NCBI GenBank assembly: GCA_018623155.1
Contig: JAAZVZ010000016.1
Span: 1-52,845 of the forward strand
Origin: Glaciecola sp.
Lineage (GTDB): Bacteria; Pseudomonadota; Gammaproteobacteria; Enterobacterales; Alteromonadaceae
Length of the DNA: 52,845 nt
Direction: 5' to 3'
Shown here: positions 42,389 through 51,041 of the stretch, piece by piece
Position numbering within the stretch: position 1 is the stretch's first letter
Layout: each line of letters begins with the position of its first letter
Program-made: the position numbers and the translations under genes
Notes under the pieces: generated by a model
Told to the model about the DNA's origin: nothing
The model's database searches: none
Seen by the model: the letters and a program-made list of their open reading frames with translations, nothing else

Positions 42389-42416
42389 ATTATACAAGGC
42401 TTGCTATAAAGGTAAA
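42389..42416 (-). promoter_or_regulatory. Promoter of tRNA-Trp (and rfaH)
   Basis: On the minus strand TTTACC (42416-42411) and a perfect TATAAT (42394-42389) are separated by 16 bp. The predicted transcription start near 42382 is 6-7 nt before the tRNA 5' end. No space remains for a separate rfaH promoter except inside the tRNA gene. Confidence 0.65.
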
Positions 42417-42419
42417 GCT

Positions 42420-43118
42420 TTAAATAGTCTGGTGCGATAATTTGCGTTGCCATTGCAAATTAATGGCCTCTACCACTGGTATATAGGCGTTTACAGCCAA
42501 GGTTAAATTGTAATCAAGGCTTGGTATTAATGGTTCATAACAAGTCAAAAAGTCACCTAGTTGAGATGATGACCAACCATTAATTACACAGCAGTTAGCA
42601 ATATCATAAGCTCTTTCAGTCATACCAGCATACTCCCAGTCAACGACCATGTCCCCGAGAATATGTGCCATGTGCAAATCATTATGCCCAAAAACTAAAT
42701 CACTTTGCCATTGAGCCCGTAACTTCTGCGTATACTGTGGATAGCATGTGGCAGAACTAGCATCCCTTGTATGCACTCCAAGTTGATGAATACGAGCCAT
42801 TAGCTTCGCTCCTATGGCAATATCATCTATGACTGAAGGTGTATAATCAATCCACTGTTCAATCCAGAAATCTTGGCTCACACTAAATACATTTGGAGCA
42901 AGACTGTGTCTAGCTAATAAAGATTGCAAGCGCCAATGAGAATCCCACGAAAACAGCTCCCCCGAATGGTTACGAAGTATTTTGACGTGAAAGGTGGACG
43001 CTCCCCAAGAGCATCGAAAATTGTCATGTGTACCGTTTAACTGCACAAACGAGATCTTTTCTGACGGCGGATATTCACCCGTTAATTGGTATAAAAGGTC
43101 TGAGCACGCCTGCGCCAC
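42420..43118 (-). CDS. Aminoglycoside-phosphotransferase-fold kinase, probable thiamine kinase
   Basis: This protein of about 232 residues has the APH/choline kinase fold. The catalytic loop is VFGHNDLHMAHIL and the metal-binding motif is VVDWEYAGM. A truncated N-lobe (NFRCSWGASTFHVKILRN) supplies the ATP-binding lysine. Fold and size resemble ThiK, which phosphorylates thiamine to thiamine monophosphate. Its place as third gene of a TPP-riboswitch operon after a receptor and a PnuC-type transporter makes thiamine the likely substrate (inference). The frame is open to 43193, but most of that lies inside pnuC. The GTG at 43118 (or 43127) gives a sensible start, overlapping pnuC by about 37 bp. 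Confidence 0.8.
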   Translation of the reverse strand: MAQACSDLLYQLTGEYPPSEKISFVQLNGTHDNFRCSWGASTFHVKILRNHSGELFSWDSHWRLQSLLARHSLAPNVFSVSQDFWIEQWIDYTPSVIDDIAIGAKLMARIHQLGVHTRDASSATCYPQYTQKLRAQWQSDLVFGHNDLHMAHILGDMVVDWEYAGMTERAYDIANCCVINGWSSSQLGDFLTCYEPLIPSLDYNLTLAVNAYIPVVEAINLQWQRKLSHQTI

Positions 43119-43663
43119 TGTAGCCACCCAAAAATAGAAAAACCAAGATACACCATATACAAACCGACAGTGAACCACAATGCGTACTGCCAATAAAGGA
43201 CCATCGCAAGTGCGTTAATGCCTATCCAATATAGCCAATTGGAGAGATGTTTATGCGCAACCAGAACCGTGGTCATGACAGAAAACACCATGATAAAGGC
43301 ATCCAGTGTTGACCAAGCGAACCATACTTTACCGGACGCCAACACTAGGATACAAACAGATACTATTCCAGAAATAATGTAAATGAAATGCCAATAATGG
43401 GATCGATTAGAGATGTTACCGACACGGGCTTTGCTTCCATGAGTCCATTGCCAATAACCATAAATAGCCATAGCCATATAATAAAAATTAAGCCCGGCAC
43501 TGTACCATAAGGTTGAATCCCAAAACACATATGTATAAATTGCCGTACTCACAAACGCCGCCGGCCATGCAATTGGCCATTCTTGGCTCACGGCAAAAAT
43601 GTATACCACGCCTAATAGTGCAGCTACTGCCTCAAGCCAAGAAATGGACAAAAGTTCTAACAT
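43082..43663 (-). CDS. pnuT: PnuC-family transporter, probable thiamine transporter PnuT
   Basis: This 193-residue inner-membrane protein has about seven hydrophobic helices and the PnuC-family signatures WPIAWPAAFVSTAIYTYVFW, GYWQWTHG and WLYWIGINALAMVLYW. PnuC proteins move unphosphorylated vitamins by facilitated diffusion: nicotinamide riboside (PnuC), riboflavin (PnuX) or thiamine (PnuT). TPP-riboswitch control and the downstream kinase point to thiamine, as first proposed for PnuT by comparative genomics. Its ATG overlaps the receptor stop by one base (TAATG), indicating coupling. Confidence 0.88.
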   Translation of the reverse strand: MLELLSISWLEAVAALLGVVYIFAVSQEWPIAWPAAFVSTAIYTYVFWDSTLWYSAGLNFYYMAMAIYGYWQWTHGSKARVGNISNRSHYWHFIYIISGIVSVCILVLASGKVWFAWSTLDAFIMVFSVMTTVLVAHKHLSNWLYWIGINALAMVLYWQYALWFTVGLYMVYLGFSIFGWLQWRRRAQTFYTN

Positions 43664-45723
43664 TAGAATTCCAAGTTAAAACTGACACCTAAACGTCTAC
43701 CATTACCAAATTGATAATACGGCTCTGGTTGCTCGTAGTAGTCACGAGGATCATTTGAAAAGCCACCAAAACCTCTCGTGTAATACTCTGTATCAAAGAG
43801 ATTTTTAGCCCATAAACTGACTGAATATGGCCCCACATCCTTAGTAAATGTCACATGAGTTAAGACATATGAAGGATTGATTTCATCATGGCCATCACTA
43901 AAACGATGAGAAGATTTGCCTTCAATAGCAAAATAACCTTGCCATGTTTCAGATAGTGCTATATTTGCAAAAAAGTGATAACTACCACGAGGTGATTGTG
44001 CTTGCTGTTGCTTCACAACTTCTGTGCCGTCTGCTCTAGTAAACCCATTAAAATAAGCATCCAAATACCCCATATCTGCTCCAAGTTCAACTTGAGCCGC
44101 CGGTTGCCAACGCACCTCTATTTCTGCTCCGCGGTTGGTACCATTGTCAGCATTATCGATGATGTCAATAAATTGCACTGAATTATCAGGACCTTGAATC
44201 ACTGCAAAATCACTGATTTGTGTATTTTTTCGCGTCATTTGGAAAATAGCTAAACGAGCTGATAGTTGCTTGACTTGGTATTTGGCACCTATTTCGTAGT
44301 TCCAATTATATTCTGCATCAAACGTTCTTTGCGCATTACTTACGGCTTGACTTGGATTAAATCCGCCTGCCTTATAACCGCGACTGACACTGCCATAGTA
44401 GGTCAATCCAGGTTGGCGGTAACTCAGACCGACTTTACCACCTACTAGAGTTTCTGATTGCTGTTCAGAAAATCCAGAATTGTCGCGATAATCAGCAGAA
44501 AATCGTTCCAATCGCACCCCTGCTTCAGCTAACCAATCACTTGCTAATGGAATGTTATACTGAGCAAAAAATGCGGTTGTTTCAGGTTCATATTGACTGG
44601 TAAAATCATTTTCAGCATACGTATACTGGCGTAGTAAATCTTCATCACTCGCTTTGTATTGCGCTCCTAACGTCCAATGAGCTTGATCAAGTGCTTGCTC
44701 AGAGCGAGCGATTAACGCAAATGAGTGATTGTTGCGGTCTCGATAATAAGCATCAACTGAGCTGTATTCCCATGGGTGAAAACCAACAAAAGTCCAATCC
44801 TCATCATAACTGTAGAGACTTTCGGAAGTCAGTGCAGCCCCACTCAATGTCAATGTTCCCCAATCAAAATCAGTGACACTCGCTAAGGTAACGCCCTCGC
44901 CTTTTAGACGGTCAGTGCCAGGCTCGTCTGCTCGAGAAACATTATCATTATCTAGTGAAAATGCATCATAGCCATTGTCTATATAACCGTGAAATAGATT
45001 TAAATTAAACGTTTGCTGAGCAGAAGACTGGTAAGATAAAGCCACGCGAGCATTGGTTTCTTGGATGCCATTGGTATCATCGCGTTGTAAATATGTGTTG
45101 TTTACAAAACCATTGCTTTGGTATTGTTGCAAAGCAACTCGACCATTAAGAGACTCTGACAAAGCTTGGGAATAGGCTGCTGAAACAAACAACGTATCAT
45201 GTTGTGCCAAACCAAAACGAAGATATCCTTCAGGCTCTGCTGACGGGGCTACTGACACAAAATTAACCACCCCAGCAAGACCATTAGCGCCATGTGCAGT
45301 AGCTTGTGGGCCTCGTAATACCTCGACCTGTGCCACATCAAATACGGTAGCTAATGCACCTAAACCACTTATATCGAGACCATCGAGCATAATACCAACG
45401 GAAGGATTTATCGGCTCAGCAAATTGACTGCGTTCACCAATACCTCTAATTTGAACAAAACGAGCACGTGACGCACCAGAGCTTAAATTAACATTGGCTA
45501 TACCTGATAAAATGTCCTCACTGTGGAAAGCTTGCCGAGTAGTCAGAGTCGATGCATCAATGACGGATGCACTTTGCGACACTTCTGACAATGCCAAAGC
45601 AGAGAAATCACCGTTAACAGTAATAGTTTCGATTGTGCTCTCTTGGTTGACCTTTGCATCAGACGCATAAGCGATACCAGGGATAGCGGATGTTAATGCT
45701 AGAAATAAAAGTGTGTGTTTCAT
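43663..45723 (-). CDS. TonB-dependent outer-membrane receptor, probably for thiamine
   Basis: This 686-residue protein has a signal peptide (cleavage near AYAS-DAK), a TonB box (ETITVNG, about 32-38) and a plug domain (about 40-160 with VQIRGIGERSQF and VEVLRGPQATAHGANGLAGVVNF). A 22-strand barrel ends in the terminal aromatic motif GVSFNLEF. Barrel sequence alone does not give the ligand. The TPP riboswitch upstream and the pnuT-kinase genes downstream argue for thiamine or a thiamine derivative, by analogy with predicted thiamine-regulated receptors of Bacteroidetes and Shewanella. No Fur-type context is evident. The TonB/ExbBD set at 51-52.8 kb could energise it. Confidence 0.85.
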   Translation of the reverse strand: MKHTLLFLALTSAIPGIAYASDAKVNQESTIETITVNGDFSALALSEVSQSASVIDASTLTTRQAFHSEDILSGIANVNLSSGASRARFVQIRGIGERSQFAEPINPSVGIMLDGLDISGLGALATVFDVAQVEVLRGPQATAHGANGLAGVVNFVSVAPSAEPEGYLRFGLAQHDTLFVSAAYSQALSESLNGRVALQQYQSNGFVNNTYLQRDDTNGIQETNARVALSYQSSAQQTFNLNLFHGYIDNGYDAFSLDNDNVSRADEPGTDRLKGEGVTLASVTDFDWGTLTLSGAALTSESLYSYDEDWTFVGFHPWEYSSVDAYYRDRNNHSFALIARSEQALDQAHWTLGAQYKASDEDLLRQYTYAENDFTSQYEPETTAFFAQYNIPLASDWLAEAGVRLERFSADYRDNSGFSEQQSETLVGGKVGLSYRQPGLTYYGSVSRGYKAGGFNPSQAVSNAQRTFDAEYNWNYEIGAKYQVKQLSARLAIFQMTRKNTQISDFAVIQGPDNSVQFIDIIDNADNGTNRGAEIEVRWQPAAQVELGADMGYLDAYFNGFTRADGTEVVKQQQAQSPRGSYHFFANIALSETWQGYFAIEGKSSHRFSDGHDEINPSYVLTHVTFTKDVGPYSVSLWAKNLFDTEYYTRGFGGFSNDPRDYYEQPEPYYQFGNGRRLGVSFNLEF

Positions 45724-45799
45724 ACTTGGATCTCATTATGTTAAAGATATAAATAACAAACGGATCCGGTTTCGGCAGGTTGAATTAGAGTTGTCTTAA

Positions 45800-45897
45800 C
45801 CAATTCCTACGCCGGCATTATCCGGATCAGGTGTAAGGGTTTCATATGATCTCAGCCTTGACCTGAACTCTTAAAATCCAGGCAAAGCACCCCTTGG
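45800..45897 (-). ncRNA. TPP riboswitch (thi element)
   Basis: The minus strand contains the conserved thi-box blocks in order. CCAAGGGGTGC is the 5' side of P1/P2, then GGCTGAGAT (pyrimidine-sensing region, CUGAGA) and ACCCTTACACCTGATCCGGA. ATAATGCCGGCGTAGGAATTGG contains the pyrophosphate-binding GCG and closes P1 with TTGG. The aptamer is 76 nt upstream of the receptor start codon. Expression of the receptor, pnuT and kinase genes is therefore expected to drop when TPP is plentiful. I see no clear T-tract terminator downstream, so control is more likely at translation initiation. Confidence 0.95.
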
Positions 45898-45905
45898 CAG
45901 CGGAG

Positions 45906-45934
45906 AAGATAGCAATGAACTGTCCAGAATTCAA
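45906..45934 (-). promoter_or_regulatory. Candidate sigma70 promoter for the thiamine operon
   Basis: On the minus strand TTGAAT (45934-45929) and TATCTT (45911-45906) are separated by exactly 17 bp, each matching four of six consensus positions. Transcription would begin just before the riboswitch P1 stem. It lies in the 60 bp between the histidine kinase stop and the riboswitch, so the operon need not depend on the kinase gene's transcript. Confidence 0.55.
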
Positions 45935-45963
45935 GTTATCTCAATAAATTCATAATAAATGAT

Positions 45964-47688
45964 TTAGCCCATTGGAATAGATATATTAAATTCGATGAAT
46001 GGTTCGGTTTCGATGATGATACTCTTACAAGTTAATATCCACTGATTTTTCTCGCAAATCTCTCTGACTAAACCGAGGCCAAGTCCAACGCCCTCTTTGA
46101 CACTCTCGTGTGAACGAACATATTTAGTGAACAACTTACTGCGCGCTTCATCACTCATCAATGGACATGAATTTCGTACATCAATTTGGAAAAATCCGTC
46201 ATCGCAGTACCAATCCACAATGACTACCCCGTTTTTAGTCGTATATTTGGTTGTATTACTAAATAGGTTTTCCAACACAATCTGATATGATGCTAAATCT
46301 TCTACTAAGGAAACCATGTCATATTGATTACCCTGAATGACAAAATCTAAATTATTTTTATCGAACAAAGGCTTATATCGACTAATGACTCCATTAAGTT
46401 CGTTTACCATATTGATATTTTGAGGGGAAAGCTCACTTGATTGATATTGTTTAATGGTCAAAATCCGATCGATGATACTTTGAATCCTCTGTGTATTTCG
46501 ACTAATAACGTGTAAATTTTCACGGATATCGTGGTCAATACTCTCATCAGATAAAAGCTGCTGAGTAGGTGACGAAATTAACGTTAACGGTGTTTTAAGT
46601 TCATGTGCAATGAAGCCGAATAAATCAGAACGATTTTGAATATTTTCACGAAGCTTTTTATTTACCGTTTTCAGATAGTTGTGTTTTCTCACTATGTTGT
46701 TATGCAAGCTCTCAAACAAAATCACATTGATGATTAAAAATACAGTGAGTAATCCCAAAAAGCCCAAGTTCAAATCTTGGTAAGCAATAGATTGCTCAAA
46801 TGTAACGTGAATACTTGAGTCGAAAATCGTAACCTCAAATGCTTTTCGAATCGTATTCAGCGAATGATTGTCGCTTGCTGTGGAACCATAGTTGAGGCTA
46901 CGCCCTCTATAATCTATGTTAATCAACATATTTTGATTAGGTACAAACTCTTTTAGATGGGCAATCAGTGTCTCATGCTCAAAAAGTATGGTAATAAACT
47001 GACTGTCATTTACATCATCAATATTTGATGCATATCTAGAAACTTGATTAATAGAAAAAGCATAGCCACCTTGAATCATCTCGAACGTTTCCATAGCTAT
47101 CGTATCACGAGCTATTGTTCGTATTTGTTTTGGTATAATTCGTTTTTTGGCTGAATCAAACAATGGCTGAAGTTTTTCAACGTTCGACACATCCAAACCG
47201 ATAACATTATTAACAGGACGAGTGTCTGGGTGTACCCAGGTAATGACATAATTGAAATCACTAGGGATCTTGGGCTTTAATAACAGTTTCCCCTGAGTAG
47301 AAGTCACGATTTGTTTTAACTGAAAAACAGGAGACTTCATCGCCTCAACAGTATCTGAATTAAGTACATCGATTTGCCCTATCATATAAACGTAGGGATG
47401 GGCTGCGATTAGACGCTCAGCAAAGTCGTGTTTTTGTTCTGAATCAGGCGCAGGTGATTGATCGATAAATGCCGAGAAGCTATCAATGACTTGTAAGATA
47501 GACGCTTCAAATGTCTCAACTTGGTTGACAAAATGTTGCTGCTCAACGTCTAGTTGAGACTCAATGTGCAGAATTTCGTTACGTACCAAGACCAAACATA
47601 AAAAAACGTACAGAATAGCGATACTCAGATTTCGAGCCAGTCGAATTTTTTTGAGTGTTTTACTGGAGCTATTATTATGTTTATGCAT
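45964..47688 (-). CDS. Orphan sensor histidine kinase with CHASE-like periplasmic domain
   Basis: This is a membrane histidine kinase of about 574 residues from the ATG at 47688 (584 from a GTG at 47718; neither has a clear ribosome-binding site). One N-terminal helix is followed by a periplasmic domain of about 270 residues. Its segments NNVIGLDVSNVEKLQPLFDS and SQFITILFEHETLIAHL recall CHASE sensors. A second helix (FLGLLTVFLIINVILF) and a short coiled coil precede the HisKA domain with the phospho-acceptor His in FIAHELKTPLTLI. The HATPase domain has the N box (VLENLFSNTTKYTT) and G2 (GVGLGLGLVREI). The G1 box is degenerate: NSCPLM replaces the usual DxGxGI. No response regulator is encoded nearby. 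Confidence 0.87.
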   Translation of the reverse strand: MHKHNNSSSKTLKKIRLARNLSIAILYVFLCLVLVRNEILHIESQLDVEQQHFVNQVETFEASILQVIDSFSAFIDQSPAPDSEQKHDFAERLIAAHPYVYMIGQIDVLNSDTVEAMKSPVFQLKQIVTSTQGKLLLKPKIPSDFNYVITWVHPDTRPVNNVIGLDVSNVEKLQPLFDSAKKRIIPKQIRTIARDTIAMETFEMIQGGYAFSINQVSRYASNIDDVNDSQFITILFEHETLIAHLKEFVPNQNMLINIDYRGRSLNYGSTASDNHSLNTIRKAFEVTIFDSSIHVTFEQSIAYQDLNLGFLGLLTVFLIINVILFESLHNNIVRKHNYLKTVNKKLRENIQNRSDLFGFIAHELKTPLTLISSPTQQLLSDESIDHDIRENLHVISRNTQRIQSIIDRILTIKQYQSSELSPQNINMVNELNGVISRYKPLFDKNNLDFVIQGNQYDMVSLVEDLASYQIVLENLFSNTTKYTTKNGVVIVDWYCDDGFFQIDVRNSCPLMSDEARSKLFTKYVRSHESVKEGVGLGLGLVREICEKNQWILTCKSIIIETEPFIEFNISIPMG

Positions 47689-47764
47689 TGGCTTATAACT
47701 ACTGGCTCGAAAAAACACAGTGGCTTTGATATATTTGAACTTCTAACAGAATAAAGAAAAGCAC

Positions 47765-49696
47765 GTGCCTAGACAAATTATTTGTACCACGGACTCAAAG
47801 AAACTCCGCGACTCCCTGATTAGCAAAACATCTATACGCCCATCGGCGCAATCTCTTTATTTGGGTCTCAACCAAGAGTTGGCTAAGACTTGTACGACTT
47901 CTCTCTCTCCAAATCAATATTCTCAATGTCTTGGTCGAGAGTTTGATTATGTTATCTTCGATATATCAGGACACTCTGGTTTTCGTTTCCAATCGCTTCT
48001 TGCGTTAAGTGGTACGGTAAAAGCAAGCGGTGTTTTATTTATCATCGAACCCATACCAAACTCCAATGTCTGGACAGGTATTTCCGTTAATTACCCACTC
48101 CAGTCGCAAAAAGTGAGTTCATCACTATGGCAATATCTTAAACAACATATTGATACCATCTTTTATCATCAAGACGTCGATAAGTTAATGTCATTTGATG
48201 CTGTCACTTCTCAAGAAAGCCTTCAATTAAAAAACCAATTTTCCAGAGCAATTAGTGAACAAAATGACACGCTGCACTCTATATTGGATTATTTAGAACG
48301 TGATCTGAAAAATGAGAAAAATATAGTAATTACGGCTAATCGTGGTAGAGGAAAGTCACACTTACTTGCACGATTAGCCTTCCAATTACTCAACTCTGAA
48401 CACAAAATTTTATGTATTCAACAGCGTAATAATGATGATCAAGTACTTAAAAACACGCTTGAGTATTTATCCCAAAACTCTATTTTTCTGAATCAATGCA
48501 TACAAATTGGATCTGGAAAAATAGCCTTTACTTCGACTGACAGCCCATTATTACAAGAAACATGGGATACGATAATCATAGATGAAGCCGCATCATATAG
48601 TTTATCTGTACTAAAAAGATTAAGTACACTCGACGGGATTAAAATTTATAGTTCCACAACTCACGGCTATGAAGGGACAGGACAAGGTTTCAAACGCATT
48701 TTTGTTGAGCAATTACCCTCTTATTTTCAAGTTGAATTGAGTACGGCTTTTCGGTTCCAAATACCCTGCCCGATTGAATTGGCATTCACGTTAAACCCTG
48801 TCAATACCGTTCAACTCGCTGACGGATTTCATAAAATAAAGCACGAGCATGATGTCATTCTTGCTTGTTATTCACTATTGAGTGAAGCCCACTATCAGTC
48901 ACGCCCAGATGACTTACAGCGATTATTTGATTGCCCAAATACACATTGCATTGTGTATGTTGAACAGGCGAAAATTTGCGGTGTATGTATTTATTTCGAA
49001 GAAAAATTAAAAGATATAAGTGATGAACTTAAAAATGACATTTTATCAGGGGAACGAAGGGTTCAAGGTCATTTAGGACTGCAACAAATTGCTCATACAT
49101 ACCGTTGTAAAAAGATACTTCAACAAACACATTGGCGAATCAATCGCATCGCAGTAAAAACAGAAAAACGGCGACAAGGTATCGGTTCCCAATTAGTTCA
49201 TTATTTGCTCGATATGTCTTCTGAAGCAAACGCTCATGTAACGAGTTCCTTCTCTTTTCAAAAGCATGTACACACGTTTTGGGAATGTAATGGCTTTGTC
49301 ATTGTGCGTTTTGGACAGCAAGCTAACACAGCTACAGGCGTCAATAATGTTCTCGTCATCCACAATAAAAACAATTTATTATTACAAGAGCTAGAACCTT
49401 TGATTACATTGCAATGTCATTGGGGGCTTGCTAAACCGATATCACAAGATTTAATTCAACAACTCCATTCTTATAAAAATACACTTTGTGAAATGCTCAA
49501 TGACTTCAAAGCTGGTAAACGTCACTTTGACCATACTCAATATGTCCTATATGGACTACATATGATGAATATCTTAGAAAGCAGTACATTGACATTTTGG
49601 TTTAATAACTTAGACATGAATGTGAAAAAAAGATATCAACTCCTCAAGTGCCACGGCAAGGCTGAACTCATTAAACAAGTTAAGGAAGAGGTATAA
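47765..49696 (+). CDS. tmcA: tRNA(Met) cytidine acetyltransferase
   Basis: TmcA acetylates the wobble cytidine of elongator tRNA-Met (ac4C34) using acetyl-CoA and ATP. The 643-residue protein has an N-terminal DUF1726-like domain and a RecA-type helicase domain. Walker A is ANRGRGKS (about 191-198), Walker B is IIIDEAAS (Asp273-Glu274), and STAFRFQIPCPIE follows. A GNAT acetyl-CoA motif (RIAVKTEKRRQGIGSQLVHYL) and a C-terminal tRNA-binding region complete it. An in-frame stop lies 21 nt upstream and the only plausible start is the GTG at 47765, preceded by a purine-rich AAAGAAAAG. It is divergent from the histidine kinase. Confidence 0.95.
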   Translation: MPRQIICTTDSKKLRDSLISKTSIRPSAQSLYLGLNQELAKTCTTSLSPNQYSQCLGREFDYVIFDISGHSGFRFQSLLALSGTVKASGVLFIIEPIPNSNVWTGISVNYPLQSQKVSSSLWQYLKQHIDTIFYHQDVDKLMSFDAVTSQESLQLKNQFSRAISEQNDTLHSILDYLERDLKNEKNIVITANRGRGKSHLLARLAFQLLNSEHKILCIQQRNNDDQVLKNTLEYLSQNSIFLNQCIQIGSGKIAFTSTDSPLLQETWDTIIIDEAASYSLSVLKRLSTLDGIKIYSSTTHGYEGTGQGFKRIFVEQLPSYFQVELSTAFRFQIPCPIELAFTLNPVNTVQLADGFHKIKHEHDVILACYSLLSEAHYQSRPDDLQRLFDCPNTHCIVYVEQAKICGVCIYFEEKLKDISDELKNDILSGERRVQGHLGLQQIAHTYRCKKILQQTHWRINRIAVKTEKRRQGIGSQLVHYLLDMSSEANAHVTSSFSFQKHVHTFWECNGFVIVRFGQQANTATGVNNVLVIHNKNNLLLQELEPLITLQCHWGLAKPISQDLIQQLHSYKNTLCEMLNDFKAGKRHFDHTQYVLYGLHMMNILESSTLTFWFNNLDMNVKKRYQLLKCHGKAELIKQVKEEV

Positions 49697-49722
49697 AAAA
49701 AGCTGGTTTACCCAGCTTTTTT
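49694..49722. terminator. Bidirectional intrinsic terminator (tmcA / TPR gene)
   Basis: AAAAAAAGCTGG pairs with CCAGCTTTTTT around a 4-5 nt loop, overlapping the tmcA stop codon. It lies between convergent genes ending at 49696 and 49746 and has a T-tract in either direction. Confidence 0.85.
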
Positions 49723-49745
49723 ATCTTTCAAATTAGAATGTTGAA

Positions 49746-51041
49746 TTAAATCTTAATCCCACGATTCTTTGCTTTATCCTTTATGTAGGGAGACCACGCA
49801 TTTGCATTGCGACGTACTGAAGGAAACTTCTTCGCCTCTAATGCATGTTTATAGGCAGTTCTGAATTTGTTTTGATAGAAATTAGCTTCCATCAATGCAA
49901 ACTGAACTCGGCCTTCATCCTCTGGACCCGCGTCTAATGATTTTTGCAGTGCAACCACGGCACCCTTATAATCTTCAGCCGCTAGCAAAAGAACGCCTTG
50001 CTTACGCCATAGGTCAGCATCATTGTTGATCGCTGCTGCTATGCCATAATACTTAGCTGCAGTAGCATGGTGTTTAGCTGAGTGAAAAGCATTTGCTAGT
50101 TGTGAGTAATTTGTCTCTGTTTTTTCAATCAAGCCAGTCCCAATATATTTTTCAAGTATCAGTGCAGCCTTGTGAGGAATGTCACTGGTTGAATATAACT
50201 GGGCTAAAGCTTTTAACTCTGAAACTTTAGACAAATGACCTTGCGCGTATGCCATCTCAAAAGTAGATAGCGCACGCTTAAAGTCTTCAACTAACATGTA
50301 GAAGAAACCTAGCTGAGACCACCACTGCTTATTGTCAGGGAATTTGCGAACTAGCTCCTCTGCAACTTTAACCGTATCAGGATACAGCTTGCGCTCATAG
50401 TATGAAGTGAGCTTCAACACATATGGGTTTTTGTTAGGCTCTTTATATAATGCAATAGCTTTATTAGCAGGAGCGATGATTTTATCGAGTTGTTTAAGCT
50501 CGTAATATGCTTGAGCAATTCGTGTATAAATATCTGGGTCTTGCTTACAAGTAAAATCCATCCATTTATTGTACCAATTGATTGCATCTTTATAATCTTT
50601 CTCTTGCAAAGATAAATCACCTAAAAGGCGCAAAGTACCCGCATGTTCAGAGTCATTTAATTCTTTCTTCTGAACTGACTTGACCAAATAGCCTTTTGCT
50701 TCCTGACCACGACCATCAATGGTTGCCATAATGTTACCAATGAATCGGTTAACATATGCTGCATCAAATGAGTCAGAAGGATCAATTTCTATTAAGGTCT
50801 CCAAAGCTTCATCAATTAAATCATTATTGTAAGATTCAAAAGCTCGAGCAACGCGTTTACCTGCACGCTCACCTACAATCTGTGTAGTACCAGGCTTATA
50901 CCCTGGACACTCTACGGGGAGAGCAGGAGGAGGCGGTGGGCTTGGTTTTTTATCTTCTTGCGCTACAGCAACTGAACACAATCCCATTGAAAGGCTCATA
51001 GTGGCTGCAACTACTGAGTATTTTAATAGCTTCTGCATCAT
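49746..51041 (-). CDS. TPR protein of the TonB2-type system
   Basis: This 431-residue exported protein has a signal peptide (cleavage near AVAQ-ED), a short proline run (PSPPPPPALP) and then TPR-like helical repeats through about 420 residues. Examples are LRLLGDLSLQEKDYKDAINWYNKW, WSQLGFFYMLVEDFKRALSTF and LLLAAEDYKGAVVALQKSLDAG. Such periplasmic TPR proteins end the exbB1-exbB2-exbD-tonB cluster in Vibrio, Shewanella and Alteromonas. They are thought to aid transenvelope energy transfer. The ATG overlaps the tonB stop (ATGA). A second ATG follows immediately; the overlap favours the first. Confidence 0.88.
   Translation of the reverse strand: MMQKLLKYSVVAATMSLSMGLCSVAVAQEDKKPSPPPPPALPVECPGYKPGTTQIVGERAGKRVARAFESYNNDLIDEALETLIEIDPSDSFDAAYVNRFIGNIMATIDGRGQEAKGYLVKSVQKKELNDSEHAGTLRLLGDLSLQEKDYKDAINWYNKWMDFTCKQDPDIYTRIAQAYYELKQLDKIIAPANKAIALYKEPNKNPYVLKLTSYYERKLYPDTVKVAEELVRKFPDNKQWWSQLGFFYMLVEDFKRALSTFEMAYAQGHLSKVSELKALAQLYSTSDIPHKAALILEKYIGTGLIEKTETNYSQLANAFHSAKHHATAAKYYGIAAAINNDADLWRKQGVLLLAAEDYKGAVVALQKSLDAGPEDEGRVQFALMEANFYQNKFRTAYKHALEAKKFPSVRRNANAWSPYIKDKAKNRGIKI

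Noticed and set aside
42103-42423. Plus-strand ORF of 106 codons reading GAEGFEPPTIGF
   Set aside because: It is the antisense translation of tRNA-Trp plus the start of rfaH; the GFEPPT string is a familiar artefact of tRNA genes called as proteins.
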